Assembly (NCBI GenBank): GCA_030710605.1
Contig: CP092863.1
Coordinates: forward strand, 117,659,072 to 117,723,071
Length of the DNA stretch: 64,000 nt
Direction: 5' to 3'
DNA from: Cordylochernes scorpioides
Lineage: Eukaryota > Arthropoda > Arachnida > Pseudoscorpiones > Chernetidae
The notes below the pieces were generated by a model. It made no database searches, was not told the origin of the DNA, and saw only the letters and a program-made list of their open reading frames with translations. The position numbers and the translations under genes were made by a program. How positions within the stretch are numbered: position 1 is the first letter of the stretch; every line of letters starts with the position of its first letter. This document shows positions 33,839 to 44,735 of this stretch, one piece after another.

Positions 33839-35708
33839 TCATTTCTGAAGGTCTCCTTCATCATTGTTGTCATCGCAGAGATGTTCGCAGCTGGTCTGAT
33901 CCAATCTTTGTATCGGAAACATCATCACCACCCGGCACTCTTGCATGGGCCGTTGAGTCTGCAATGGGGTTTGTGAAGGAGTCTGTAATGCGGCTGGAGA
34001 TGAGCAGGGAGGCTGGGGCGATGACGGATGCATACCTTGTTGAATGGATCTTGGCGGCAAAGCCATTCCAGAATGGGATAGAGTTGCGGTGTGGGTAGCA
34101 TTACGAGGTAATTGAGCCATTAGGGAATGGGAATAGGTGAATCCTGTCTGTGAGGTACGATGGGGCATTGCTGTCGGTTGCTTGGCGCCTTGTGTGATGG
34201 TCATGGGATGAGATGTGGAGCTCATCATACATGCGGGATGTGCCGGTCTTGTTTGGGAAGGTATGACAGATTGGGAGCTTGAGTGAGCGTCTGGTGTGCT
34301 TTCTCTTTTTCGGATAGAAGCCGGTGATTCGATTTGTAAACTCCGTTTGAACCTGCTTCGAAGCTCGTCCATCTTTGTAGTCGAAGATCCTCTAGGCTTT
34401 AGTTCTTCTGATTTCGATTGGTCGCGCTTGCTAACCTTGGACTTGGGTTTTCGGAGTGCTTCCCCTGCTGCCCATTTTAGAAATGGTTGGGGGTTTAGGG
34501 GGTTCCATTTTAGGAACATCCGCTTTACGCTGTCTTTTCTCTGGAAGAGAAAAATCTGATTTCGTAATAGCATCGTATATTTCCTTTGTCAGCTGGCATT
34601 CCATCTGTCTCTTAAGAGCTTGGTGATGTAAGGCGGCAGCTCTCTTCATGGCTTCGCAGGTTTCTTGCTGGAGAGCCACGATGGCGATGGCATGGCAAAC
34701 TTTATCTTGTTGCTGAGGGACTGAGGAAGGTTTTTGCGATGCTGCCAACTCCACATTCTGGATTCGTTCCTGGTGATGCGAAGAAAATCGCGGCGCGACA
34801 AAATTAGGAGCCGGTTCTTGAGATCTTAAATTCCTTTGGGATGATGTGTGACTTTTCTGTCTTTGCTGGGGCATAATTTCCTGGCTATTTTGTCGATATT
34901 GCTCTTGGGGGTATGGGAATTGCTGCTGTTGTCTCGGGAATTCATTCTGAAGGGATTCGGTGCTTGGAACAGCAGGCTGAGTTTCGTGGGGAGTTACTTG
35001 GCGTGTCTCAGGAATCAATGCTGAAGTACGAACAGGCTGGTTTATATCAAACCTTGCTATAGTTGGGAGATTATCTGTCTGAATGATGGCACCCGGGAAC
35101 ATGCCGTAGCCTAAAGGACAGGTGTCTGTTGGGATAAATCCGGGGACGAATCCTAATGGAATTTGAGGCTGGGAAATAGGTGAAGTTCCTTGTGGAAAGA
35201 CTTGATCTTGTCTTTGCATGAATCTGGCTTCTTCTTGAATAGATCTCGGAATGAAATTCGACCCATGGGCAGCCAGGCCTGTGACGTATTCGCGACTTGA
35301 TGACAACATATGGGAATAATCTGTTTGTCCGACAGATGTCCATTCTGATCTTCTGAATTCTCGAGGATGGTGGGATCTTCGTCTGGAATCTTGAGAGGCT
35401 GGTGTAATGTATCCAGGAGGATTTCTTTCGGTTGATGGGGTGTTACTTGCACTAGTCAAATGGGCTCGTCTCTCTTCGTGTGAAAATGAAGATTCATGGC
35501 TCGCTTTAGATTTCCTTTTAGGTTTTGGTTCTTGAAATCTTTGGAAAAATGTTTTGGAATTCTTTCCCAGTGCAAACTCGGGTCTTGAACCGCTTTGAAG
35601 GACCTCATGCCTCTCATCTGGTCTGGTGAAGACGACCTCTTCAGGTGTAGATTGCCCCGATGCCCTTAGGGTATCATAGCTTGCATGCGGCGTGTTGGCT
35701 CTTGACAT
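33839..35708 (-). pseudogene. Second copy of the 622-codon gene with a single-base frameshift
   Basis: It starts at the same ATG (35708). One extra C in a C run near 34461-34465 (copy A CCC, here CCCC) shifts the frame after residue 414 and ends it at 425. The downstream frame 33839-34573 continues the original protein. Apart from the indel I count eight substitutions, seven silent. The break may be a sequencing error in a homopolymer, a polymorphic null allele, or true decay. Flanks and E-boxes are conserved. Confidence 0.8.
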
Positions 35709-36216
35709 TACTCCCGCAACATGCCTCAGAAGTAGAGCAATTCAATGCGAATCAATCTAAGTTTAGATTTGCGCATTCTATATCCTACTTACAAGTTTGG
35801 GAGGTATCTCGATCCAATTTTAAATAGGGATTTAGCTTGAGGAACATTGGGCGTCAAATTTTTTTGTCCTTTTGTTTTTTTCTTGAACTGTGTGTAGCAA
35901 TAAATAAATAACGTCTTTTTTGCCCTAGGATTTTGAGATTAGTCAGTTAAACAAAAAGATATTTATGCTCCCATGTTTGGGAAGTGCACGTGAAAAGCGG
36001 CAACACGTGCGCGCTGGTATCACGGGAAAGGGTGAGCAAGAAATTGGGGTGGGAGATAAAATAGAGGCGGGCCCCTGTGATCTGTAGAGTTACAGTGTAG
36101 AAGTCTAGTCATGGGGAGAGCTGCGGTGAACCTGATAGTTCCAGACTGAATCAGGAAGTAGGACCAGGTCTGAAGTCTTGTATTCCAAGTAGTAGTACTC
36201 CAATACAGTATTAGAG

Positions 36217-36604
36217 CTCTTGTCAAATTACATCGACAAACATTTGCACTTTATCTTATCTCAGTTTTTAGCGGGAAGAATGTTGTTTTTGTTTGTTAGT
36301 GAATCAATCTCTCCCGCCTTCTCATTGGACGAATGTGGCCATGTTTGTACAAGTAATATAAGGGAGCTATGGTATTGCGAGGTGGAGTGTGGTGGATTAT
36401 GGTGTAAAGACGCTTAAAGTGTTCTCTGCGTGTTTTATCCGTCCCTGTGTGACTCCAGTCTGATCTCTACCAACGCAACAAATAAGTACTGTTTTGTTGT
36501 TGTTGTGTTGTACTCTTACTTTGTGTGTTTAGTTACTATTACTTTAGCCCCTAGTTTTTTTGCATTTTTGTGTGATAACCCGTAATAGTAACTTTTGTCA
36601 CTCT
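36217..36604. mobile_element. Solo LTR, private to copy B
   Basis: A 380-bp insert (36221-36600) beginning TGTCAAATTACATCG and ending AACTTTTGTCA, with termini TG..CA, lies between two CTCT copies (36217-36220 and 36601-36604). Copy A has a single CTCT (about 13427-13430) running straight into AAAAAAGCAG. TATAAGGG near 36357 could be its promoter. A 4-bp duplication and TG/CA ends fit an LTR retrotransposon; the internal region has been lost, presumably by LTR-LTR recombination. Confidence 0.8.
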
Positions 36605-36612
36605 AAAGAAGC

Positions 36613-36706
36613 GGCCTGGTAGATTAAATTAGCGACACCGCTGGGAGGGTTCACCACTGATGAGTCAAATTCTCCCAATATTTTTTTCATCGCAGTAAGG
36701 ACAGTA
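36613..36706 (+). repeat. 'GACAC ... CTGATGAG' repeat, copy 5
   Basis: Partner of 13441-13540 but with GCGACACCGC for GCGAAACCGC; CTGATGAG is retained. Confidence 0.6.
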
Positions 36707-36945
36707 GAAGTTTGTTTTATTTGTGAAAAGAAAAATTCGTGCTTTAATGTCTTTATTCGTTATACTCCAAGTAGTGTTTTGTAGCCTGTATACCGCAAAA
36801 GCTGGACAGATTGGGGAAGGTATAAAAGAAATGCGAAGGTGCATGTGTAAAATAACATGCGTTTATGTTAATTTGTATCTACAAAAAGAGTATATTTCAA
36901 GATAATATTGATGGCTAAAAACTAACGAAAAATCATATCTAACCA

Positions 36946-36987
36946 ACCACGTACGCATTTCGGGCTGTTGTCCCTCGTCAGCGTGGT
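36946..36987 (-). ncRNA. Hammerhead ribozyme motif (copy B of 14452-14493)
   Basis: Identical in all core and stem positions to the copy A motif; GUA triplet, 3-bp stem II. Confidence 0.65.
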
Positions 36988-37184
36988 GCAGGCTGTACCT
37001 CGAAGACAAAAAAAATCTGGTTCTTGAAGCTTTTTGAGAAATCAAGAAATGGGTATTTAAGGCCAAATTTGCGTATTCACGCTAAAAATGTAAAACATAG
37101 ATTAAGAAATATTTATAAATATATAACATACATATATATGTGAAAAATAATAAAAAATATTGGTCGTAGAAGAGTACAGCCTGC

Positions 37185-37226
37185 ACCACGCTGACGAGGG
37201 CCAACAGCCCCAAACGCGTTCTTGGT
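37185..37226 (+). ncRNA. Hammerhead motif, core mutated (copy B of 14959-15000)
   Basis: CTGACGA and stem II are intact, CAAA replaces GAAA; predicted inactive. Confidence 0.6.
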
Positions 37227-37432
37227 TGGTTTTCTTGATTTATCAAAAATTGGGTTGGTCAAATATCACGGAACAAGTTAAATAAACTGAGAAAAAGGGG
37301 CATTTCCTGATCGTGCACCTAAAAGTTGCTGCTGGCTTGCGCCATCTATCGGAATAAATATCAACTGATCGTTGATTTTATATTATTCCAGAATTGGCCA
37401 AATACCGTTTCTTGATTAATCAAGAAAAGCTA

Positions 37433-37474
37433 ACCACGGACGCGTTTCGGGCTGTTGGGCCTCGTCAGTGTGGT
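37433..37474 (-). ncRNA. Hammerhead ribozyme motif (copy B partner of 15207-15248)
   Basis: ACCACA, CTGACGA, GGCCCAACAGCCC, GAAA, ACGCGT, GTC, CGTGGT. The triplet here is GTC rather than GTA in copy A, but stem II has a C/C mismatch and stem I loses its innermost pair. Confidence 0.65.
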
Positions 37475-37785
37475 GCAAGCTGTACCTCAACGACTAAAAA
37501 TGTTGGTCTTTGGGCATCCTGAAAAATCATGAAACAGGTATTTAGGCCGGAAGGGCGTGAGAACGCCAATCAATGTGAAAAAAAGTTAAATAAACGTTTA
37601 GTTTATTTTTGCTACACAAGATGGCGCTCTGCCATATATAAATGCTCATGTGAGCACGGTCAGGATATGCCTTTTTGATTTTTAATATATATTTACATAT
37701 GTATGTTTATGATGCATATCAACACCTGACCTTATATATACATCTTCTCTTATTTATTTATTTATTTATTTTTACATTCTCATTA

Positions 37786-38110
37786 ACACTCATGGACAAA
37801 ACTTAAGGAAGTTGTACCTTTCAGCATGTATATCGGGATTGAGACAATAACTCTCAAAGATATTACAATGACCTTTATTGAAGACACACGAGATAACCAA
37901 TATACACTCATGGATAAAAACTTAAGGAAGTTGTACCTTTCAGCATGTATATCGGGATTGAGACAATAACTCTGAAAGATATTACAGTGACCTTTATTGA
38001 AGACATAACCAAATGTGAACAAAATTCTCTCCTTAAAAAATAAATAATAATAAAAAAAAAGGATGACCGGCGACATCAAAAACTTTCCACTTCCTTGCTT
38101 CAAGAGCATA
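37786..38110. mobile_element. 118-bp family MITE array, ~2.5 units (copy B)
   Basis: Unit starts 37786 and 37904, then a partial unit and the decayed right end. Compare 7 units in copy A. Confidence 0.8.
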
Positions 38111-38364
38111 TAAACAAGAATGTTCTTATCATGGCGGAGGAAATGAATTGTTTTCCCCACATACCAACATATATGTGGGCAACGCCCTAAACTGGATTTC
38201 CCAGGGTCGGTCAGAAACAAAAGAGAAAATAAAAGATAAAAAGAGAGAAAAAGAGAAAGTCAATACATTTTTAAAAGCTGTGCAAAATCATATCCATTAA
38301 GGACAAAAAATTGTATTTACTATTAAGATTATAAACACATGGTAATAAGACCAAATCCAAATAA

Positions 38365-38530
38365 ATAAATAGTGTGTGACGTTTCAGCGTTGTTACCATC
38401 TTCAGACAAAAGTACTGAATTCAGTATCACCAATATTTTTCAGTAAAACCAATATTCAATAACCATTCAGTACTTTTGTCTGAAGATGGTAACAACACTG
38501 TTACTGAAACGTCACACACTATTTATTTAT
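38365..38530. mobile_element. ACGT-type hammerhead-like inverted pair (copy B)
   Basis: The plus core at 38477-38516 is complete except for one base in the stem II loop; the minus arm has an internal deletion removing part of stem II (GTTTCAGCGTTG). Confidence 0.55.
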
Positions 38531-39741
38531 TTGGATTTGGTCTTATTACCTTGTGTTTATAATCTATAATCCAAATTTTGCCTTATCTATTAAGAGTATA
38601 AATAAGTTCGTGCTTTTTTTTTTTTTTTTAATTGAAGTTTTATTGTGAAAAATTCAATTCAATGTTCAAAGTATTCTCTGTCGCTAGATAAAAGAATTTA
38701 AAGTAAGGACTGTGGGTATCTGATCTTGGAAAGAAAATGATCCCCTTTCTCCTCTATGAAAGCTGTACAATGAACATATTTTATTATCTTTAATAAACGT
38801 GGTACAGGCCATGATAACCATGTTGGGTAGTAGTTGGCGACTGTTTTTACTATAAGGGCACCACATGTCTACATATGTAGAAAGCAGTTCGACTTTTGTA
38901 AATAACAAATGTGTCAAAGCTTCGTTTAGTTACTTGAACTCACAGTATAGTTTAACTTTTTTTCAAGAATCGGGGCAATTGAGACAATTTTTTCTCTTTA
39001 TTAAAAAAAAAGTGCCTAATGCAGGATTCGATCCCGGGTCGTGTATATCGACAAATCGACGGTTTATAGAACTCCTCCACCAACCCCCATCATCTAACTA
39101 CACCCATACGTCGGGGTTACGTTCCAAAAAAAACACGACGCAAAGTGAAAATATGTGAAGGCGCAATCAAAAACAAAGGTATTACCATATTTTAGGGAAA
39201 AAATGTTAAAAAAAATTAAAGACTCGAATCCAAAACAACGCAACTTCGAAAATCTAACGACGCACAGTGAAAATCAGTAAAAATTAAGCAGCGACGCAAC
39301 TTCGAAATAAACGCAAAACGAAACGACGCAAAGCGAGGTATTGGTGTATATAAAATGATGTGTATAATTCAGAAATTATAGAATGTATATATGTACCGTA
39401 AAGTTTTTATCAAGAATACTATTGTGGCTTGAAAGCTATTTAGTTTAATTTTATCATAATAAATAACTTATAATTTGGTAATAGCCTGTTTATACTATTA
39501 TTAAATACCATAGCCAATATGTTCCACCATATACAGTGTTGAGTATATAAAAATAAGTTCCTAATATAATAGTAAAGATCTAAAAAGCGGTATGGTCGTT
39601 TAAATTGGCGAAACCGCTGAGAGGGTTCACCACTGATGATCCAGGCACTCCCATTATTTTTTCAACGCATAAAGGACAATAGGAAATTTGTTTTATTCGA
39701 AAAAACGTGATTAATGGTTTTATGTAATATTTATACCTTTA

Positions 39742-39949
39742 TATGGACAAAACTTAAGGAAGTGTAAAGTATTTGATATCGCCGGTCGTCAATTTTTTTT
39801 TTTTGAAGGAGACAAAGGTATTTTTATTCAAAATTGGTTATCTCATGTGTCTTCAATAAAGGTCACTGTAATATCTTTCAGAGTTATTGTCTGAATCCCG
39901 ATATACATATTAAAAGGTACAACTTCCTTAAGTTTTGTCCATGAGTGTA
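39742..39949. mobile_element. 118-family MITE spanning the position where copy A breaks
   Basis: Left part TGGACAAAACTTAAGGAAGT (first bases lost) and right terminus ..TTTTGTCCATGAGTGT at 39949, with the family's T-rich and 'GACGACCGGCG'-like internal segment. Copy A ends after the first ~20 bp of this element. Confidence 0.75.
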
Positions 39950-40339
39950 GATGGCGCGTGATATAGCCTTACGTATAATTGATGAATGTTAGTTTGCTAA
40001 CAGATAATTCGATATCTAAACACATGAACCTCTAGGAGAGATCAGAATTAAGTGTGCCCGGGAAGAGCCCGGTACCTGTCAGAAAGTACGGACGGGCGCT
40101 CGCCATTGTCAGCGGTGAGGGGTGCCGCAGGCATCTCCCGCCCCAGTAACCCAGCGGTTCCTCACCGTGCCCTGCTTCGGCATCACATCGCTGCAGCGAG
40201 CTAGCTAGAGATGTGCATTCTCCAACTGACATTCGGATTAACTAAATCTATAATGAATATATATATATTACTTTAACTCCTTTCTTCCTGTGGTGAATCT
40301 GTATAAGACCGGTGATCTTAATAAAGCTTTGTGTATATA
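39950..40339. other. GC-richer unrecognised segment, retroelement-like 3' end
   Basis: 40030-40210 is markedly GC-rich compared with its surroundings, with no convincing frame. At 40307-40335 it ends in GTATAAGACCGGTGATCTT followed by AATAAAG, the hairpin plus AATAAA arrangement also seen at 18957 and 60925. Possibly the end of a retroelement. Confidence 0.4.
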
Positions 40340-40516
40340 CAGTTAAACCTGTCTATAGCGCCCCCTCTTGGGACTCACCAAAATAGGGTGCTATAAAGAG
40401 GGGGTGCTATAGACAGGTCACTTTTAATGTAAATCGCATCGTACTACATATTTAAAATCGGTCGCTATAGAGAGGGAGGCGCTATTTAGAGGGCGCACTA
40501 TAGACAGGTTTAACTG
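40340..40516. mobile_element. pogo-like MITE, 'CAGTTAAACCTGTCTATAG' family
   Basis: Termini CAGTTAAACCTGTCTATAG and its inverse ..AGACAGGTTTAACTG, TA-flanked, internally repetitive in GCGCTATAGAGAGGG. Other copies: 41578-41663, 41701-41876 and 42103-42280. Confidence 0.8.
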
Positions 40517-40576
40517 CATATATATATTACTTTAATAACAAAATACATATAGTGCAATTAACACGGAATATAATAT

Positions 40577-40790
40577 ACACTCATGGACAAAACTTAAGGA
40601 AGTTGTACCTTTCAGCATGTATATCGGGACTGAGACAATAACTCTGAAAGATATTACAGTGACCTTTATTGAAGACACACCTGATAACTAAGTGTGAACA
40701 AAATTATCTCTGTCTCCATAAAAAAAAAAAAAACAGACGACCGGCGGCATCCAAGAGGTTCCACTTCTCAAGTTTTGTGTGTCCATGGGT
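40577..40790. mobile_element. Single-unit 118-family MITE
   Basis: Left terminus ACACTCATGGAC, one 118-bp unit, the unique right part with GACGACCGGCG, and a decayed right terminus GTCCATGGGT. It shows the ancestral single-unit form of the arrays. Confidence 0.75.
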
Positions 40791-41021
40791 AGATATTTCA
40801 TTTAAAATGTCTACAATTTACCAAGGTAGTTTTTTATAACGAATCTAATGGGCATACATAAAAGGAAACGATTCAAAATGTAATTTATAAAAACTAAAAC
40901 AAATCCCTACCCTCACCTTATTGCGATGGTAAATTGTCCAATTCAATAATTCAATCATTAAAACTCTCTTCTAGCGTCCCGAATATAGAAGCAGAGAACA
41001 ACCCAATACAATACTAGAGCG

Positions 41022-41110
41022 GTCTGGTAGATTAAACTGGCGAAACCGCTGGCAGTGTCCAACACTGATGAGCCAGGCTCCCTCTTATTATTTTTATCAT
41101 TGTAATGTAA
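41022..41110 (+). repeat. 'GAAAC ... CTGATGAG' repeat, copy 7
   Basis: CTGGCGAAACCGCTGG and CTGATGAGCCAGG: the 5-bp CTGGC/GCCAG pairing is perfect here. Confidence 0.7.
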
Positions 41111-41227
41111 AAGAGCATTTTCTTGTTCCAAAATCACTTTATTAGGTACCGTTCAACAAGAGCGACCTAGTTTATGATAATTACAACAATGAATAATACG
41201 TGAAGGTTATTCACATATTAAACAAAA

Positions 41228-41305
41228 GGTTAACGCGGAATGCAATCCCGGTTCATGACTGTCGGGAATCGAGGGTGTTACCTACTCGTCCACCGAATCT
41301 TTAAA
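41228..41305 (-). repeat. tRNA-derived SINE head
   Basis: Minus-strand GGTGGACGAGTAGGTAACACC and CGGGATTGCATTCC, same family as 2353-2432. Confidence 0.5.
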
Positions 41306-41577
41306 GAGCATTTTTTATTCTTAATAAATGTCATTAATTCATAGAGAATATCATATTTGTAGGTTGAATTTTATCATTTCATTTTTTTTCTAATTAAAGA
41401 GATTCCTCCGAAAGCGTTCAGCTTGTTTTGTGATGGTCTACAATAAAATAATTGCCACCCACTGAATTTATTATTTGAAAAATAAAGCTTATTTGGGGGA
41501 TTTATTAAGTTTTTTTGAAATATAGATATTATAAATTGCTCTATATTCGGAATATTAATATATTAATTATTGTAATA

Positions 41578-41663
41578 CAGTTAAACCTGTCTATAGCACC
41601 CCCTCTCTATAGCACCCTATTTTAGTGAGTCCTAAGAGGGGGCGCTATAGACAGGTTTAACTG
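41578..41663. mobile_element. Short pogo-like MITE
   Basis: CAGTTAAACCTGTCTATAG inverted termini with almost no interior. Confidence 0.8.
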
Positions 41664-41700
41664 TAGAACATTTAAATGACGTTTATAATATAGTATAATT

Positions 41701-41876
41701 CAGTATACCTGTCTATAGCGCCCCCTCTTGGGACTCACCAAAATAGGGTGCTATAGAGAGGGGGTGTTATAGACAGGTCACTTTTAATGTAAATCACATC
41801 GTACTACGTATTTAAAATCGGGCGCTATAGAGAGGGAGGCGCTATTTAGAGGGGGCGCTATAGACAGGTTTTACTG
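41701..41876. mobile_element. pogo-like MITE
   Basis: CAGTATACCTGTCTATAG / ..AGACAGGTTTTACTG termini, TA-flanked; interior close to 40340-40516. Confidence 0.75.
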
Positions 41877-42102
41877 TATTACAATAATATAATATATTAT
41901 TATATCTTTTTTTCAAAGTTTATTGTCCTTGAGGTGTCGACGACCTTTTGAAAAAAAGGACGACAGCGGGTCGCCCTAACGTCAAGGACAATAAACCTTT
42001 TCCTAAAAAAGGTTGATGAAGTCTGCAACATGGTCTTCAATTTCTTAAATATAATATTTTAATGTTTGAATTAAACCAGAATTTAGATATCTCTTTATAA
42101 TA

Positions 42103-42280
42103 CAGTTAAAACTGTCTATAGCACCCCCTCTAAATAGTGCCTCCCTCTTTATAGCGCCCCATTTTAAATACGTAGTACGATGCGATTTACATTAAAAGTG
42201 ACCTGTCTATAACACCCCCCTCTCTAAAAGACCCTATTTTGGTGAGTCCCAAGAGGGGGCGCCATAGACAGGTTTAACTG
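42103..42280. mobile_element. pogo-like MITE, reverse interior orientation
   Basis: CAGTTAAAACTGTCTATAG and ..AGACAGGTTTAACTG; the interior is inverted relative to 40340-40516. Confidence 0.8.
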
Positions 42281-42509
42281 TACATATATATGTGAGCATA
42301 AGGCTCCTCTCCCGTCAATTTTGGTTAGCAGTCCCGTAAATAAAGATATTTCCTCTCCCGTCAAACTAGACGTCACAATTTTAAAATAGTTTCTAAGTAA
42401 CTATTGATCACATAAAGATACGTTTAATTTCTCATTAATTTATGTAGCAATTGACTAAGTATCAATAAAATTGTCAAACACAGAGAGAGAGAGGGAGTGT
42501 AAGAAAATG

Positions 42510-42645
42510 TACATTTCTACCAAAGATAAACCTCGCGCACGAGATGATTTAAAAAACCACGAGAATCAGCACGTTTCAGTTGCTGCAGATTCCTTACTTG
42601 GGTTGGGAGGTCTTCTTTTATCTCCAGGTCTTTGGAATTCTAGAG
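42510..42645 (+). CDS. Possible exon ending at a GTAAAT donor
   Basis: An open frame through 42645 reads ..VSVAADSLLGLGGLLLSPGL and then meets GAGGTAAAT, a plausible donor. Composition is more protein-like than its surroundings. The frame does not join directly in phase to 43034-43152, so the two may be unrelated. Weak call. Confidence 0.2.
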
Positions 42646-42699
42646 GTAAATATCTTCCTATTTACATAAATTTACCTATCTCTATTTACATATATCTAT

Positions 42700-42955
42700 C
42701 TTTAATTAAAAAGGCATATATTGGATCAAAATATCATTTATTTTACCAATATTTCAGTTGGCTGAATGCCAACCTTTATCAAGGTTTTATAACACTTTAA
42801 TGTGGGTCAACAACAAACTCAGCGTCACATGTTGTTGACACACATTAAAATGTTATAATACCTTGATAAAGGTTGGCATTCAGCCAACTGAAATATTGGT
42901 AAAATAAATGATATTTTGATCCAATATATATCTTTTTAATTAAAGATTTATTTAT
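42700..42955. mobile_element. Palindromic MITE ('AGTTGGCT' family)
   Basis: Long inverted repeat, arms of about 110 bp ending TTTAATTAAA, with centre CACATGTTG; same family as 14680 and 18705. Confidence 0.75.
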
Positions 42956-43033
42956 GGATTGCTCTATTTTCAAAATATATCTACATATCTCTATTTGCAT
43001 ATATCCTTACCTGACTGATTTCCATATGTCCAG

Positions 43034-43152
43034 ATTCAGGAGTCATCCCACTCGATCATTAAAGAAGGAATAAATAAGGAAGCCTCAAAATTCGGTCAAC
43101 TCTCAACTGGATTGGCTATTGTATTGTCAGCTAGCATCTCTACGAGAAATGT
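43034..43152 (+). CDS. Candidate internal exon
   Basis: A 119-bp open segment between an acceptor (TTTCCATATGTCCAG) and a donor (GTGTAAGTACC). It translates IQESSHSIIKEGINKEASKF.., then GQLSTGLAIVLSASISTRN. The base composition rises clearly above the AT-rich flanks. I do not recognise the protein. Neighbouring exons are not evident apart from the weak 42510-42645 candidate. Confidence 0.35.
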
Positions 43153-43159
43153 GTAAGTA

Positions 43160-43970
43160 CCTATGCATTTACTGTTATTGAATGTCCTTTTTTGATTTTC
43201 TAAGACAATTTTTTAAAAATTATTTTTTAATCCACAGCTCAATTATCTATCAAAAATATCGCATCAAATTGAAGATATAATAAGAAAATTCATATGAATT
43301 TGCCAATAATAATTTTCACGTTAGTTTACTGAAAAAAAAAATTTATTTCACAAATTGAAATTATTTTACTACCTTTTGATGCTCTAATCTATACATTCAG
43401 GAAAAATAGGGCTGTTTTAAAATTGCAAAATATTTTCTCATAATGAGTTTCTTTTTTATCCCATTTTATCTATAAAAAAAGAAACTCATTGTAAGAAAAT
43501 ATTTTGTAATTTTAAAACGTTTTTCACAATTTTATCATGAATAGAAATTTATATAAAATAGGGTTGTGTTATTATTTTTGCATTGAATATGATCTCTGGT
43601 TATATCAATTTGAATTTAATGCACCTTCTTTGTTTTTTACCACAAAGCATGATATATCTCTGGTAGAATGATTGGCATTAATTAGAATTGTTTAATTACG
43701 TAATGAAATGTTTGTGAAAAGTGTTGTGGACATTTTTTACGATGACGCGCTTTATTTACACTTGGTCAAAAAGATCTCCAAACCCAAATAACCTGATGAT
43801 AAATTTCCGGAAAATATGTTAATATGTTTATAAGAACAGAAACTCCTTTGCGCCATTTGTTTTTTTTTTTTGAATAATAAAAAAAAAACTTTATTCTATC
43901 ATATAAATTTAAGTGTTTTTACCATTTCAAAAATGGTTTTCCAAAAACCGCCATTATTTATGGGACAACC
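43160..43970. other. No gene; inverted repeat at 43405-43515
   Basis: The IR arms 'CAAAATATTTTCTCATAATG' and 'CATTGTAAGAAAATATTTTG' resemble segments at 56090-56110. The rest is AT-rich without frames. Confidence 0.45.
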
Positions 43971-43974
43971 TGAT

Positions 43975-44050
43975 ATTTTTACTGCGATGGAAAATATTAG
44001 GAGGGCCTGACTCATCAGTAAGGAACCCTCCCAGCTGTTTCACTAAATTA
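43975..44050 (-). repeat. 'GAAAC ... CTGATGAG' repeat, copy 8
   Basis: Minus strand: GTGAAACAGCTGGGAGGGTT and CTGATGAGTCAGG then CCCTCCTA. Confidence 0.6.
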
Positions 44051-44224
44051 ATATTTGATTACATACTTTTATAGCTGAATACATTGTTGAGGTTGCTGAT
44101 TTGGGGGCGTTAGCTGTCCCATTTATCTAAAATGGTCATTTTATAATTAAATATTTGGTTGGGTTACTTTAAATAAGGTTAGTTAAAGTTGGGTAATTTA
44201 GGCTAGTTCATAGTAAATTAAATT

Positions 44225-44445
44225 AAATTGCCATCTATCGTTAATATTTTACACAAATAAATTTACTGGCAATGCGTTTCTTTTAAATATTATCAAATAT
44301 TATCTCTACAGACCTTACTGCAATGATATGAGTTATTGAATGACTCATTCAATAACTCATATCATTGCAGTAAGGTCTGTAGAGATATTTGATGATATTT
44401 AAAAGAAACGCATTGCCAGTAAATTTATTTGTGTAAAATATTAGG
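44225..44445. mobile_element. Near-perfect palindromic MITE
   Basis: Arms of about 100 bp, including ACTGGCAATGCGTTTC and its complement, around GAATGACTCATTC. Related degenerate copies at 2100-2270, 21370-21540 and 57600-57770. Confidence 0.75.
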
Positions 44446-44467
44446 CTAGTTTGTTTATAGGTTTATT

Positions 44468-44735
44468 AATATACCCATACCTCGCTTTGCGTCGGGGTTA
44501 CGTTCCAAAAAAACACGACGCAAAATGAAACGACGCAAAGTGAAAATATGTGAAGGCGCAATCAAAAACAAAGGTGTTGCCCTATTTTGGGAAAAAAAAA
44601 TTAAAGACTCGATTCCAAAAACAACGCAACTTCGAAAATCTAAAGACGCACAGTGAAAATCAGTAAAAATTAAGCAGCGACGCAACTTCGAAAAAAACGC
44701 AAAACGAAACGACGCAAAGCGAGGTATTGGTGTAA
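44468..44735. mobile_element. Tigger/pogo-like MITE
   Basis: ATACCCATACCTCGCTTTGC and GCAAAGCGAGGTATTGGTGT inverted termini; same family as 17463-17706. Confidence 0.7.

Larger units (their letters stand above)
20875..39765. repeat. Duplicon copy B (matches 1601-18118)
   Basis: Collinear with copy A. Private features are a Helitron (24543-24973), a 14-bp minisatellite expansion (26020-26250), a LINE 3' end (27012-27266), a much longer 165-bp array (29364-32995), a solo LTR (36221-36600) and a shorter 118-bp array (37786-38005). Shared substitutions run at roughly 0.5-2% by eye. Confidence 0.9.
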
